Assembly: GCA_002728715.1 (NCBI GenBank)
Contig: PBVQ01000029.1
Location: forward strand, 1 to 64,000
Origin: Dehalococcoidia bacterium
Lineage (GTDB): Bacteria > Chloroflexota > Dehalococcoidia > Lucifugimonadales > Lucifugimonadaceae
Direction: 5' to 3'
DNA length: 64,000 bases
How positions within the stretch are numbered: the stretch's first letter is position 1; each line of letters opens with the position of its first letter. The translations under genes were made by a program, and so were the position numbers. Positions 38,774 through 48,291 of this stretch are shown here, in pieces. The notes beneath the pieces are model-generated. The model was not told where the DNA came from. It did no database searches and saw only the letters and a program-made list of their open reading frames with translations.

Positions 38774-41545
38774 ATGGATGATGGAAATAATAAAGACAAA
38801 CTTTTTCTTATTGTAGACGGCCATGCAATAATTTTTAGAGCTTGGTTTGCAACTAAACAAAGTTTGATTACTAGTTATGGAAAAAACACCACTGGTGCCA
38901 ACGGTTTTTTTAGAATGCTAATCAAGGTAATTAAGGAACAAAAACCTACAAATATAGCTGTTACATTTGATACAAAAGCTACTACTTTCAGAAAAGAAAA
39001 ATTCCCCGACTATAAGGCTCATAGACAAGAAGTTGACCCAGAACTTCACGAACAAATTCCCATTGTAAAAGAAATATTAAATTCAATGAAAGTACCTGTC
39101 TTTGAATTTGATGGATATGAGGCAGATGACCTAATTGGAACATTATCAAAACTTTCTTCAGAAAAAGGTTATAGCAACTTGATTCTTACTGGAGATGCAG
39201 ATCAATTACAATTAGTTGATGAACATACAAATGTCTTAATGTACACAGGATTTGGTGAATCAAAAGTTTATAATCCAATAGAAGTAAAAAAAAGATACGA
39301 TGGTTTAGGGCCAGAATATATTGCAGAAATTAAGGCTTTAGAAGGAGATCCTTCAGATAATATTCCAGGTGTTCCTGGTATAGGAAAAAAATCATCAAGA
39401 ATTATTCTTAATAGCTTGGGACATTTTAATGATCTTTTTACCAAAATTAAGGATATTGAAAAAATTTCAAATTTAAGAAGCGCAAAAAGAATTATGAACA
39501 TTTTAGAAGATAACCAACAAGTAGCCATGCAAGCCTTAGAACTTACAACAATAATAAGAGATGTACCTATTAAGTTTGATATTGAAGAAACAAAACTTGA
39601 AAAATCTATAAGCGAAATTACAAAAAACTGTTTACAAAAATATGAATTAAGTTATGTGTCAAATAGACTAAAAGAGTTATTTAATATTAACGAATCCGAT
39701 CTTTCCAAAAATAATATTTTTAACTATGAAAATAAAAAATATATCACTATTACCGAAAAAAATGAGCTAATTAATATGATTGAAAAAATCAATAAAAAAA
39801 AATATTTTGCTTTTGATACAGAAACATCAGGATTGAATCCTTTATCGTCAAATTTAGTAGGCATTTCAATATCATGTGAAGAAAATAGTGGATGGTATAT
39901 TCCGATTGGACATAATGAAGGTAAACAACTTCAACTTGATGATATAAATTCAGAATTAAGTTCAATTTTTGATAATGAAAAAATAAAAAAATATGCACAT
40001 AATGCGAATTTTGACATTATGGTTCTTAACAACAACAAAATTACCGTAAAAAACTTATCACTAGACACAATGATAGCTGCTGCACTATGTGGGTATAAAA
40101 CTCTAGGATTAAAACAATTATCATTTGAAATATTCAAGGAGATAATGCAAGACATCAAGGAATTAATAGGTGTTGGTCAAAATCAAATTACCATGGCAGA
40201 AGTATCAATTATTGATGCGAGTAATTATGCTATTTCAGATGCAGATTATACATTACGGTTAGCAATTTTTCTTGAAAACGAAATAAAAAAACATAATGCT
40301 GAAAATGTTAATGAAAATATTGAACTACCATTAATACCTGTAATTGTAGAAATGCAAAAAAATGGTTTTAAGATAGATGTCGAATCGTTACAAAAAATGT
40401 CAAAAGATTTGGAAAAAGAAATTGAAATACTTACAAATAATTTAAAAACAATTATCGGTAAAAATGAAATTAATTTATCTTCAAATCAACAGTTGGCTAA
40501 ATTACTTATTGAAGATTTAGGTGCTCCAAAAACAAGAAAAACTAAGACTGGTTGGTCCATGGATGCGAGTTCATTAGAAAAGTTACTATACACAAAAAAC
40601 CTTGATGAAAAAATTTATAAAATTGTCGAAGGTGTTCTAAGGCTAAGAGTAATATCTAAAATTAAATCTACATATGTTGATTCAATACCACAATTACTTA
40701 ATATAAATACAAATAGGGTTCATACATATTTCAACCAAGTAGGTTCATCTACAGGTCGCTTATCAAGTAGTGACCCAAATGTACAAAATATTCCTGTTAG
40801 AACGGAATTAGGGAAAAAAGTAAGAAGTTCTTTCGTAGCAGACAAATCAAATGGATGGCAACTTTTGTCTGCTGATTATTCACAAATCGAGCTTAGAGTA
40901 CTAGCTCATCTTTCAAGAGAGCCCAACCTAGTTCAAGCTTTTAAGAATAATGAGGACATACACTCAGCAACAGCCAAACTAATGTATAGTACAGATGAAA
41001 TAACAACAGAACAACGTAGAGTGGCCAAAATTTTAAATTTTGGCGTAATCTATGGTTTGGGTCCATTAGGAGTAGCTAGGCAAACTGATCTTTCAAGAGA
41101 ACAAGGTCAAATGTTCATTGATATTTACTTTGGTAAATATCCTGGTATAAAAGAATTCATAGAAAATATAAAAATTGGTTGTAAGAATGATGGATTTGTT
41201 GAAACAATCACGGGTAGAAGAAGATACCTTCCAGATATAAATTCAAATAATCCAAGAATTAGGTCATCAGCAGAAAGAGTGGCAGTAAACATGCCTATAC
41301 AAGGAACTGCTGCAGATATTATAAAAATAGCAATGATCAATATTCATAATGAAATTATAAAAAGTAAACTAAGTTCCAAAATGCTCATTCAAGTTCATGA
41401 TGAACTTGTTTTTGAGGTTGCTCCTGGAGAACTTATGGAACTTCAAGCATTAGTTTCTTATCATATGTCTAATGCTGTAAATTTAGAGGTTCCATTAGAA
41501 ATAGAAACAAAGACTGGATATACTTGGGGTGAAATGGATAAATAA
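38774..41545 (+). CDS. polA: DNA polymerase I
   Basis: Replication/repair polymerase, 923 aa, with all three domains. 5'-3' exonuclease (1-290): FLIVDGHAIIFRAWFA, FRKEKFPDYKAHR, EADDLIGTL, GDADQLQL. 3'-5' exonuclease (about 330-500): FDTETSG with D348 and E350, AHNANFD, and YAISDADYTLRL, so proofreading residues look intact, unlike many Gram-positive and Thermus enzymes. Polymerase: LLSADYSQIELRVLAHLS, RRVAKILNFGVIYGLG (Phe at the sugar-selectivity position) and QVHDELVFE. Confidence 0.97.
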   Translation: MDDGNNKDKLFLIVDGHAIIFRAWFATKQSLITSYGKNTTGANGFFRMLIKVIKEQKPTNIAVTFDTKATTFRKEKFPDYKAHRQEVDPELHEQIPIVKEILNSMKVPVFEFDGYEADDLIGTLSKLSSEKGYSNLILTGDADQLQLVDEHTNVLMYTGFGESKVYNPIEVKKRYDGLGPEYIAEIKALEGDPSDNIPGVPGIGKKSSRIILNSLGHFNDLFTKIKDIEKISNLRSAKRIMNILEDNQQVAMQALELTTIIRDVPIKFDIEETKLEKSISEITKNCLQKYELSYVSNRLKELFNINESDLSKNNIFNYENKKYITITEKNELINMIEKINKKKYFAFDTETSGLNPLSSNLVGISISCEENSGWYIPIGHNEGKQLQLDDINSELSSIFDNEKIKKYAHNANFDIMVLNNNKITVKNLSLDTMIAAALCGYKTLGLKQLSFEIFKEIMQDIKELIGVGQNQITMAEVSIIDASNYAISDADYTLRLAIFLENEIKKHNAENVNENIELPLIPVIVEMQKNGFKIDVESLQKMSKDLEKEIEILTNNLKTIIGKNEINLSSNQQLAKLLIEDLGAPKTRKTKTGWSMDASSLEKLLYTKNLDEKIYKIVEGVLRLRVISKIKSTYVDSIPQLLNINTNRVHTYFNQVGSSTGRLSSSDPNVQNIPVRTELGKKVRSSFVADKSNGWQLLSADYSQIELRVLAHLSREPNLVQAFKNNEDIHSATAKLMYSTDEITTEQRRVAKILNFGVIYGLGPLGVARQTDLSREQGQMFIDIYFGKYPGIKEFIENIKIGCKNDGFVETITGRRRYLPDINSNNPRIRSSAERVAVNMPIQGTAADIIKIAMINIHNEIIKSKLSSKMLIQVHDELVFEVAPGELMELQALVSYHMSNAVNLEVPLEIETKTGYTWGEMDK

Positions 41546-41660
41546 CAACTTATTTTTATTAACTTGACTTTACATAATTAATAAAATTATGATTTTCACT
41601 CAATATAACAAATTTTTTTATTACGGAAATTTAGAAATATAAATAAAATATATAATCTTA

Positions 41661-41750
41661 GGAGGGGTGGCAGAGTGGTTGAATGCGCTTGTCTTGAAAA
41701 CAAGTATGCCTGTAAAGGCATCGCAGGTTCGAATCCTGTCCCCTCCGCCA
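41661..41750 (+). tRNA. tRNA-Ser (UGA)
   Basis: Type II tRNA. Acceptor GGAGGGG (41661-41667) pairs with CCCCTCC (41740-41746), followed by G73 and an encoded CCA (41748-41750). Anticodon stem CTTGT/ACAAG (41688-41692, 41700-41704) holds loop CTTGAAA with anticodon TGA at 41695-41697. The long variable arm TATGCCTGTAAAGGCATC forms a hairpin (GCC/GGC) as in serine tRNAs, and the T loop GGTTCGAATC is canonical. It ends 26 bases before sucC. Confidence 0.97.
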
Positions 41751-41776
41751 TTGTTAAAATTATTAAGGTAAGAACT

Positions 41777-42949
41777 TTGAATATCCATGAATATCAAGCA
41801 AAAGAACTTTTTGAAAAATATAATATAAACACACCAACTGGTTATGTTATAGATAGCGCTCAAGAAGTTGAGAGTATAATTAACAAACTTAATGGGAAAG
41901 CAGTTATTAAAGCCCAAGTTCATGCTGGAGGGAGAGGGAAAGTAGGAGGAGTGAAATTAGTAAATTCATCCGATGAAGGTAAAACTATTGCAAAAAATTT
42001 ATTAGGGAGTAATCTTGTAACTCATCAAACAAATAAATCTGGAGTTCCAATAGAAAAATTACTAATAGCTGAAACATTGGATATAAAAAAAGAACTTTAT
42101 ATTTCTATATTAATTGATGGAGACTTAGCTGCACCTGTATTTATTGCAAGTACAGAAGGAGGAATGGATATTGAAGAAGTTGCAGAAACTCAACCTGAAA
42201 AAATATTTAGAGTTAAATGTGATCCATTAATTGGATTAACACCATATCTAGCAAGAGATCTATCATATAAATTGAATATCCCTGAGAATTCAATAAAACA
42301 AAGTACTAATTTATTTATTAATTTATATAAATTATTCATAGAAAATGATTGCAGCTTGGTTGAAATAAACCCATTAATAATTACTAATAACGAAGAAATT
42401 ATTGCTTTAGATGCGAAAATTAATATTGAAGACGACTCTTTATTTCGTCATAAAGATTTAGAGAAATTTTACGACCCAAACCAGTTAGACCCACTGGAAG
42501 AACGAGCTATAAGTGCAAATCTAGCATACGTGAAATTAGATGGAGGAGAAGTGGGGTGTATGGTAAATGGAGCTGGTTTAGCCATGGCTACAATGGACAT
42601 AACAAAAAAAGCTGGGGCTAACCCTGCAAACTTTTTAGATATCGGTGGTTCAGCAGATCAAAATGGAATTGAAGAAGCATTTAAGATAATTACTGATGAC
42701 AGCGAAGTAAAAATTATTTTAGTGAATCTTTTTGCAGGAATAGCTAGATCTGACGTAGTCGCTAAAGGTATTATTAATGCTGCTAAAGAGACAAAATCTA
42801 ACCTGCCAATTGTTGTTACAATGAGGGGGACAAATGCCGATGAAGGTTTAGAACTGCTACAAAATTCAAATCTCAATATTACCACAGCAACTGACCTATT
42901 TGAAGCTGCCAAAATCTTAACAAAAATACTACCAAATTTAGGAGATTAA
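41777..42949 (+). CDS. sucC: succinyl-CoA synthetase beta subunit
   Basis: ATP-grasp subunit of the TCA-cycle enzyme. The ORF track starts inside the tRNA gene; the protein begins at TTG 41777 (MNIHEYQAKELFEKYNINTPTG), with AAGG 8 bases upstream, giving 390 aa, the family length. Motifs: KAQVHAGGRGKVGGVK, LIAETLDIKKELYISILID, LVEINPLIIT, LDAKINIEDDSLFRH, GCMVNGAGLAMATMD and NLFAGIARSD. It is 3 bases from sucD. The short spacing after tRNA-Ser suggests one primary transcript. Confidence 0.95.
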   Translation: MNIHEYQAKELFEKYNINTPTGYVIDSAQEVESIINKLNGKAVIKAQVHAGGRGKVGGVKLVNSSDEGKTIAKNLLGSNLVTHQTNKSGVPIEKLLIAETLDIKKELYISILIDGDLAAPVFIASTEGGMDIEEVAETQPEKIFRVKCDPLIGLTPYLARDLSYKLNIPENSIKQSTNLFINLYKLFIENDCSLVEINPLIITNNEEIIALDAKINIEDDSLFRHKDLEKFYDPNQLDPLEERAISANLAYVKLDGGEVGCMVNGAGLAMATMDITKKAGANPANFLDIGGSADQNGIEEAFKIITDDSEVKIILVNLFAGIARSDVVAKGIINAAKETKSNLPIVVTMRGTNADEGLELLQNSNLNITTATDLFEAAKILTKILPNLGD

Positions 42950-42952
42950 GTT

Positions 42953-43825
42953 ATGTCAATTTTAGTCAATGAAAACACCAAATTATTAATACAAGGCCTA
43001 GGAAGAGATGGTAGTTTTCAAGCTTCAAAAACTCTAGAATATGGGACAAATGTAGTTGCCGCTGTGCATCCTGGAAGAGAAGGGACCAAATTTGAAAATA
43101 AAGTTCCTTATTTTTCATCTGTAGAAAAAGCAGTCCAAAAAACAGCAGCTAATACAGGTGTAATATTCGTCCCTGCTCCATTTGCCATGGATGCAATAAT
43201 AGAACAAGTTGATGCAGGTATAGACTTAATAGTATGCATAACTGAAGGTGTTCCTGTTTTAGATATGATAAAAATTATGTCATATATAGAGAACAAGCCG
43301 GTAAGATTAATCGGCTCTAATTGTCCGGGCCTACTTACTCCTTCTACGAAAACTAAAGTAGGAATAATTCCTGGTAACATAGTAAAGCCAGGTAATATAG
43401 GAGTAGTTTCAAGATCTGGAACGTTAACTTACGAAGCGATTGCTCAACTCGTTCAAAATGGATTTGGACAATCTACTTGTGTTGGTATAGGTGGAGATCC
43501 TGTTCATGGCACGACTTTTACAGATGTTCTTCAGATGTTTGAATCAGATGATGAAACAGAAGCAATAGTACTTATCGGAGAGATAGGTGGTACTAGAGAG
43601 CAACTTGCTGCTAAATATATAAAAAACCATGTTACAAAACCAGTTGTATCCTATATAGCTGGACAAACAGCTCCTCCAGGAAAGAGAATGGGGCATGCTG
43701 GAGCGATTATTACAGGAAAAGCAGCTTTAGCCTCTGAAAAAAATAAGGCATTAACTAACGCTGGCGTTCATGTTGTTGAATCTCCTTCAGACATAGGCTT
43801 GCGAATGAAAGAAGTTATGAGATAA
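42953..43825 (+). CDS. sucD: succinyl-CoA synthetase alpha subunit
   Basis: Partner of SucC; carries the phosphorylated histidine. 290 aa with [11 protein letters not shown] (CoA-binding Rossmann), [15 protein letters not shown]-type segment, [38 protein letters not shown] and MGHAGAII with the active-site His248. AGGAG 7 bases before the ATG, overlapping the end of sucC. Confidence 0.96.
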   Translation: MSILVNENTKLLIQGLGRDGSFQASKTLEYGTNVVAAVHPGREGTKFENKVPYFSSVEKAVQKTAANTGVIFVPAPFAMDAIIEQVDAGIDLIVCITEGVPVLDMIKIMSYIENKPVRLIGSNCPGLLTPSTKTKVGIIPGNIVKPGNIGVVSRSGTLTYEAIAQLVQNGFGQSTCVGIGGDPVHGTTFTDVLQMFESDDETEAIVLIGEIGGTREQLAAKYIKNHVTKPVVSYIAGQTAPPGKRMGHAGAIITGKAALASEKNKALTNAGVHVVESPSDIGLRMKEVMR

Positions 43826-43832
43826 TTTTTGT

Positions 43833-44663
43833 ATGCAAATTATCAAAAAATTTGTACATACAGGCGATGTAGCAATCGACATAAAACAGTATCTACCAGA
43901 TAAAGAATATATTAATTTAGTTTTTATTCATGGATATAGTTCGAGTAAAAATACATGGGATAGAGTCACTAATGAATTATCAAATTGTTATAATATCACA
44001 ACCCTCGATCTAAGAGGCATGGGAAGATCAGGTAGATTTTCAGATAAATTTACTAATGATGTTTGGATTAATGATTTAATAATAGTTTTAGAAAAATTAT
44101 TTGAACAAAAAATAATACTTATTGGACATTCATTGGGTGGCTGGATTGCAACTAATATTGCTTCTAAAAGACCAGATTTGGTAAATAAGTTAGTATTAGT
44201 TGATCCATATACTTCTGCACCTAATGATGTGAGAAAAAAAGTTAGAAGAATCCCTTCAGCAGATATAGAATTTCGAGCAAAACGTAGTAAAAAAATAAAA
44301 AGTGCTAGGACTCCAAAAGACTTAATCATAGAAATAAAAAAAATATATCCAAACGCATCAAAGCGTAGTATAGAAATTTTGAGTAGAATGTGGTTTGATT
44401 TAGATCATATTCTTGAAAAAAATAGAATTAGAGAAAATATAAATATAGATAAATTTATTCAGATATATAAAAAGATAAGTTGTAATATATTATTCATTTT
44501 AGGATCACCGCTCTTGGGAGGTATTGTGACAAAAGAAGAAAAAAAATACATAAAAAATTTAATACCAGATTCTAAATTCCTTGAACTAAAAAACTCAGGA
44601 CACACTCCTCACATTGAAGATCATATAAAATTTATTGATAAAATCAAAAAAGAAATTAAGTAA
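43833..44663 (+). CDS. alpha/beta hydrolase
   Basis: 276-aa alpha/beta-hydrolase-fold protein: FIHGYSSSKNTWD (oxyanion region), LDLRGMGRSG, nucleophile elbow IGHSLGGW with Ser100, and NSGHTPHIED with the late histidine. No signal peptide, so probably cytoplasmic esterase, thioesterase or C-C hydrolase; substrate unknown. It starts 7 bases after sucD. Unlike the protein at 17.7 kb, its catalytic residues are intact. Confidence 0.87.
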   Translation: MQIIKKFVHTGDVAIDIKQYLPDKEYINLVFIHGYSSSKNTWDRVTNELSNCYNITTLDLRGMGRSGRFSDKFTNDVWINDLIIVLEKLFEQKIILIGHSLGGWIATNIASKRPDLVNKLVLVDPYTSAPNDVRKKVRRIPSADIEFRAKRSKKIKSARTPKDLIIEIKKIYPNASKRSIEILSRMWFDLDHILEKNRIRENINIDKFIQIYKKISCNILFILGSPLLGGIVTKEEKKYIKNLIPDSKFLELKNSGHTPHIEDHIKFIDKIKKEIK

Positions 44664-44667
44664 TTTT

Positions 44668-45135
44668 TTACTTTACAAAGATATTAATTAAATTTAGAAC
44701 AATACAACCAAAAATCCCTGCAGCAATATCATCCATCATTATTCCTAACCCTCCTGGAATTCTTTCAAATTTTTTTATCCCAAAAGGCTTAAAGATATCA
44801 AGATATCTAAAAACTAAAAACCCTACTATAAACCAAGCAAAACTATTAGGCAAAAAAAGTAAAGTAATCCACATTCCTACCCACTCATCAATCACAACTT
44901 TACTTGGATCTTTATCATTCTCAGTAGCAGTAAAATCAGATGACCAAGTCCCTACAATAATAAATACAATAATAACTAGTAATAAATATATGTCATTTAA
45001 AAATATATTACTAAGAAAAAAAAATATTATAACTGAAACAAAAGATGCAACAGTCGCCGGCCCTTTTAATGGCCATAATCCAGTATAAAAACCTGTTGCA
45101 AATAAAAAGGCAAATTTTTCAATTACTCCAGCCAA
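44668..45135 (-). CDS. pgpA: phosphatidylglycerophosphatase A
   Basis: Dephosphorylates phosphatidylglycerol phosphate. 155 aa, about four membrane helices, with ATGFYTGLWPLKGPATVAS, DPSKVVIDEWVGMWIT, FRYLDIFKPFGI and GGLGIMMDDIAAGI, the conserved acidic residues of the family. TTG start overlapping the 3' end of hyi by 13 bases. It closes the minus-strand run beginning at rrf2. Confidence 0.92.
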   Translation of the reverse strand: MAGVIEKFAFLFATGFYTGLWPLKGPATVASFVSVIIFFFLSNIFLNDIYLLLVIIVFIIVGTWSSDFTATENDKDPSKVVIDEWVGMWITLLFLPNSFAWFIVGFLVFRYLDIFKPFGIKKFERIPGGLGIMMDDIAAGIFGCIVLNLINIFVK

Positions 45136-45899
45136 TGTTTAGCCCAATCTAAACTGCTTTTTGTATTTGATGAGGGTTTATATTCACATCCTACCCATCC
45201 TTCATAGCCAATTTCATCTAGAAAATTTAATAGGAAATTATAATTTATTTCACCTGTACCGGGTTCATTTCGTCCAGGATTATCAGCCAATTGAATATGC
45301 TTTATATAGGCTAAGTTATGTTTTACATTATGGGCTAAATTACCTTCCATAATTTGCATGTGATAAAAATCATATTGTAAAGCTAAATTTTTATGATTTA
45401 TATGATTTATTAAATCAACAGCTTGATTTGTTCTATGAATAAAATACCCCGGCTGATCCTTAGTATTTATAGGTTCTATGAGGGCATAAATTTTTTCTTT
45501 TGATAACTCTTCAGCTGCAAAAAACAAATTATCCTTAAGAGTTTCATATGCTTCTTTTGAATCTATATCTCCCAATACGCCTATTCCAACATTCACTCCT
45601 ATGCATCCAAGTTCTTGAGCATAATTCTTTGATTGAATAAGTCTTTGTTTATAAATTTCAGTTTTATCAGATCTTAATATTACGTTTGATATTCCTGTAT
45701 CATTATCGATTATATTTGTGTTAATAATTATTTGTTTTAAGTTATTAGTGTTCAATTTTTGTTTAATTTCTTGGATCTTAAAATCGTAAGGACTTTGAAT
45801 TTCTACTCCTTTAAAACCAAGCTTAGCAGCCTCATCATATCTATCCAAAACATCGTACTCATTAAACATCCATTGTAAATTTGCTTCTAATTTAGGCAA
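45123..45899 (-). CDS. hyi: hydroxypyruvate isomerase family protein
   Basis: 258-aa xylose-isomerase-like TIM barrel. ALIEPINTKDQPGYFIHRT, LQYDFYHMQIMEGNL, HIQLADNPGRNEPGTGEINY and GYEGWVGCEYKPSS are highly characteristic of Hyi, which interconverts hydroxypyruvate and tartronate semialdehyde in glyoxylate metabolism. The metal-binding Glu, Asp, His and Glu are present. TTG start with AAGGA 8 bases upstream, immediately after the amidase stop. No glyoxylate carboligase or tartronate semialdehyde reductase gene is adjacent. Confidence 0.9.
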   Translation of the reverse strand: MPKLEANLQWMFNEYDVLDRYDEAAKLGFKGVEIQSPYDFKIQEIKQKLNTNNLKQIIINTNIIDNDTGISNVILRSDKTEIYKQRLIQSKNYAQELGCIGVNVGIGVLGDIDSKEAYETLKDNLFFAAEELSKEKIYALIEPINTKDQPGYFIHRTNQAVDLINHINHKNLALQYDFYHMQIMEGNLAHNVKHNLAYIKHIQLADNPGRNEPGTGEINYNFLLNFLDEIGYEGWVGCEYKPSSNTKSSLDWAKHWLE

Positions 45900-47318
45900 C
45901 TAATCGTCCTTTTTAATTAAAAAATCTGGTTTAACTTTATAAAACTCTGTTAGGTTTTCATATGCTTGGGCTAGTTCTAACACTGAAAAATCTTTTCTTG
46001 GCTTTCCAATAATCTGTATACCTATAGGAAGCCCTGAGCTAGTAAACCCTGATGGTATAGAAATAGAAGGCAATCCAGTTACAGATATGGTATAGCAGGG
46101 CCACATCCAATCTAGATAAGTATTGAGTTTCACACCATTTACTTTGTCTGGATACTCTTTTTCTACGGAAAATGGAGGAACAGAAGTTACAGGCATAATT
46201 AGATAATCGTATTTTTCAAAAAATAAAATTATGCTTTTCCATAATTTAGTTTTCAGATATTCTGCTTTTGCCATATCATAGGAGGATAAATTTTTACCTT
46301 GATTATAATTCCATATAATAGTATCTTTAACTTTGTCAGCATTTTTTTCTATATGTTTTTTATGCTTTAGAGTATAACTAAAAGCTCTGTATGCTTGAAA
46401 AATCTGATCCGAATCTGATAAATCAGGTTCATCATCAATAATTTCGCATCCAATTTTTTCAAAAATAGTTTTTTGATTCATAAAATTATCATAAATTTCT
46501 GATTCAATTGGCCTATTATTAAGATCTTTTGCCCATGCAATTTTTGTACCATTAAAATTTCTATGTAAGGAATTTTCCAGACTAATAGTTGAATCATCAA
46601 AAGAACTAGGAGAAAATTTTTCATATCCTGAAATAGCAACTAATTGTATTAAAATATCTTCGACTTGCCTTCCCATAGGTCCGCCTGTTGACAAAGTAGA
46701 CCAGCCTAATTCATCGTAAGCTGGAACCCTTCCTAATGATGGCCTAAAACCAACAATATTCGACCAAGCTGCTGGATTTCTTAATGAGCCTCCAAGATCA
46801 GATCCAGTAGCAATAGGAACCATTCCACATGCTAAAGCTACCGCTGACCCACCTGAACTTCCACCACATGTTTTATCTAATGAGTATGGATTTTTAGTAG
46901 AACCAAACACTTCATTAAAAGTTTGAGAACCCGCACCAAACTCAGGAGTATTAGATTTACCAATGATAATGGCACCGGATTCTTTTATATTTTTTACAAT
47001 TAGTGAATCTTTAGTTGGTATATTTTCAGAATATATTCTGGATCCAAAAGTAGTCTTTATACCTGATGTTTCTTCTAGATCTTTCACGGCAACTGGCAAG
47101 CCAGCTAAAATACCACTTTGTTTTTCAGGTTTATTATCAAATTCTTTTGCATTCTCTAGTGCCAAATCGTAGGATAATGTAACCATAGCATTTACATAAG
47201 GATTGTATTTCTCAATTTGATCTATGTGAACCTTAACAAGCTCTTCACAAGAAATTTGTTTTGATGATAATAATTTTTTTTGATTTTTCACAGATAAAAA
47301 ATTAATCTCGTGAGTCAT
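45900..47318 (-). CDS. amidase signature family hydrolase
   Basis: 472 aa. The Ser-cisSer-Lys triad is visible: K79 in VAVKDLEETSG, GGSSGGSAVALACGMVPIATGSD (cis-Ser154/155) and nucleophile S178 in LGGSLRNPAAW. Not GatA: the tRNA-amidotransferase-specific context is lacking and gatB/gatC are absent. More like amidases acting on small amides or ureido acids; substrate unknown. It starts with TAAATG directly on the cysK stop and abuts hyi, so the three genes form a tight unit. Confidence 0.9.
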   Translation of the reverse strand: MTHEINFLSVKNQKKLLSSKQISCEELVKVHIDQIEKYNPYVNAMVTLSYDLALENAKEFDNKPEKQSGILAGLPVAVKDLEETSGIKTTFGSRIYSENIPTKDSLIVKNIKESGAIIIGKSNTPEFGAGSQTFNEVFGSTKNPYSLDKTCGGSSGGSAVALACGMVPIATGSDLGGSLRNPAAWSNIVGFRPSLGRVPAYDELGWSTLSTGGPMGRQVEDILIQLVAISGYEKFSPSSFDDSTISLENSLHRNFNGTKIAWAKDLNNRPIESEIYDNFMNQKTIFEKIGCEIIDDEPDLSDSDQIFQAYRAFSYTLKHKKHIEKNADKVKDTIIWNYNQGKNLSSYDMAKAEYLKTKLWKSIILFFEKYDYLIMPVTSVPPFSVEKEYPDKVNGVKLNTYLDWMWPCYTISVTGLPSISIPSGFTSSGLPIGIQIIGKPRKDFSVLELAQAYENLTEFYKVKPDFLIKKDD

Positions 47319-48278
47319 TTACCACCATGTCTTTCCTTCTATTTCTTTTTGATCGTACTTAAAATTTTCAGAATATATTCCTGTTGATAAATATTTCCAT
47401 CCACCATCACAAAAAATTGTTACAATCTTCCCAGATTTACCTTCTTTTGACATTTTTTCTGCTATTTTTCTAGCAGTAGCAAAAGTAGCCCCTGAAGATA
47501 CTCCAACAAAAATACCCATATCAACGAGTAGTTTTCTTGTCCAATAAAAAGCCTCTTCGCCTTCAATTAATACTCTACCATCAAGTTTTTCTAAATCAAT
47601 TATAGGCGGGATAAAACCATGTTCAATCGCTCTTAGACCTTGAACTTTTTCATCAGGATGAGGAGCAGTAGCAATAATTTGAATGTTTGAATTATATTCC
47701 TTAAGAAACTTACCGGCACCCATAAGAGTTCCACCTGTTCCTAAACCAGCAATAAATACATCTGTATCTGGTAAATCCTTAATTATCTCCGGGCCTGTAG
47801 TTTCATAATGAGCCTTTGGGTTGGCTTCATTACCATATTGATAAGGCATATAGTAATTTGGATTATCGTTACTTATTTGTTTTGCTAAATTTATGGACTC
47901 ATTCGTTCCTTTACCAGCGTCAGAAAATATAACCTCCGCTCCAAAAGCCTTTAGTATATCGATTCTTTCAGGTGGAACATCTGCTGGCATAACTACTTTT
48001 ATTTTATAGCCTCTAGTACTACCAAGCATCGCTAGACCAATCCCAGTATTTCCTGAAGTAGGTTCAAGAATAGTACTACCTTGAGAAATCTTTCCTTCTT
48101 TTTCAGCATTTAGAATAAGAGATTTTGCTACTCTGTCTTTAACTGATCCAGTGGGATTAGAAGATTCAAGTTTACCAAATATCTGAATTTTAGGATCAGG
48201 ACTTAACTGACTAACATCAATTAATGGAGTGTTACCTATCGAAGTAATTATGTTTGAACTAATTTTATTTAATGCCAT
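47319..48278 (-). CDS. cysK: cysteine synthase (O-acetylserine sulfhydrylase family)
   Basis: PLP fold type II enzyme making cysteine from activated serine and sulfide. 319 aa with PLP Lys47 in NPTGSVKDRVA, EPTSGNTGIGLAM, GLGTGGTLMGAGKFLKE and GVSSGATFATA. The PDVPPERIDILKAFGAEV segment and C-terminal length allow CysK, CysM or cystathionine beta-synthase-like use. Placed between moeB and the amidase; moeB is 13 bases upstream. Confidence 0.92.
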   Translation of the reverse strand: MALNKISSNIITSIGNTPLIDVSQLSPDPKIQIFGKLESSNPTGSVKDRVAKSLILNAEKEGKISQGSTILEPTSGNTGIGLAMLGSTRGYKIKVVMPADVPPERIDILKAFGAEVIFSDAGKGTNESINLAKQISNDNPNYYMPYQYGNEANPKAHYETTGPEIIKDLPDTDVFIAGLGTGGTLMGAGKFLKEYNSNIQIIATAPHPDEKVQGLRAIEHGFIPPIIDLEKLDGRVLIEGEEAFYWTRKLLVDMGIFVGVSSGATFATARKIAEKMSKEGKSGKIVTIFCDGGWKYLSTGIYSENFKYDQKEIEGKTWW

Positions 48279-48291
48279 TAAAATTCTTTTT

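Noticed and set aside
41675-41776. N-terminal 34 codons of the track ORF for sucC
   Set aside because: They read through tRNA-Ser; the conserved protein starts at TTG 41777 with AAGG upstream.
41621-41923. Minus-strand ORF of 100 aa over the tRNA and sucC start
   Set aside because: It is the antisense of tRNA-Ser (GGGDRIRTCD.. is the familiar translated antisense of a tRNA gene) plus sucC; not a gene.
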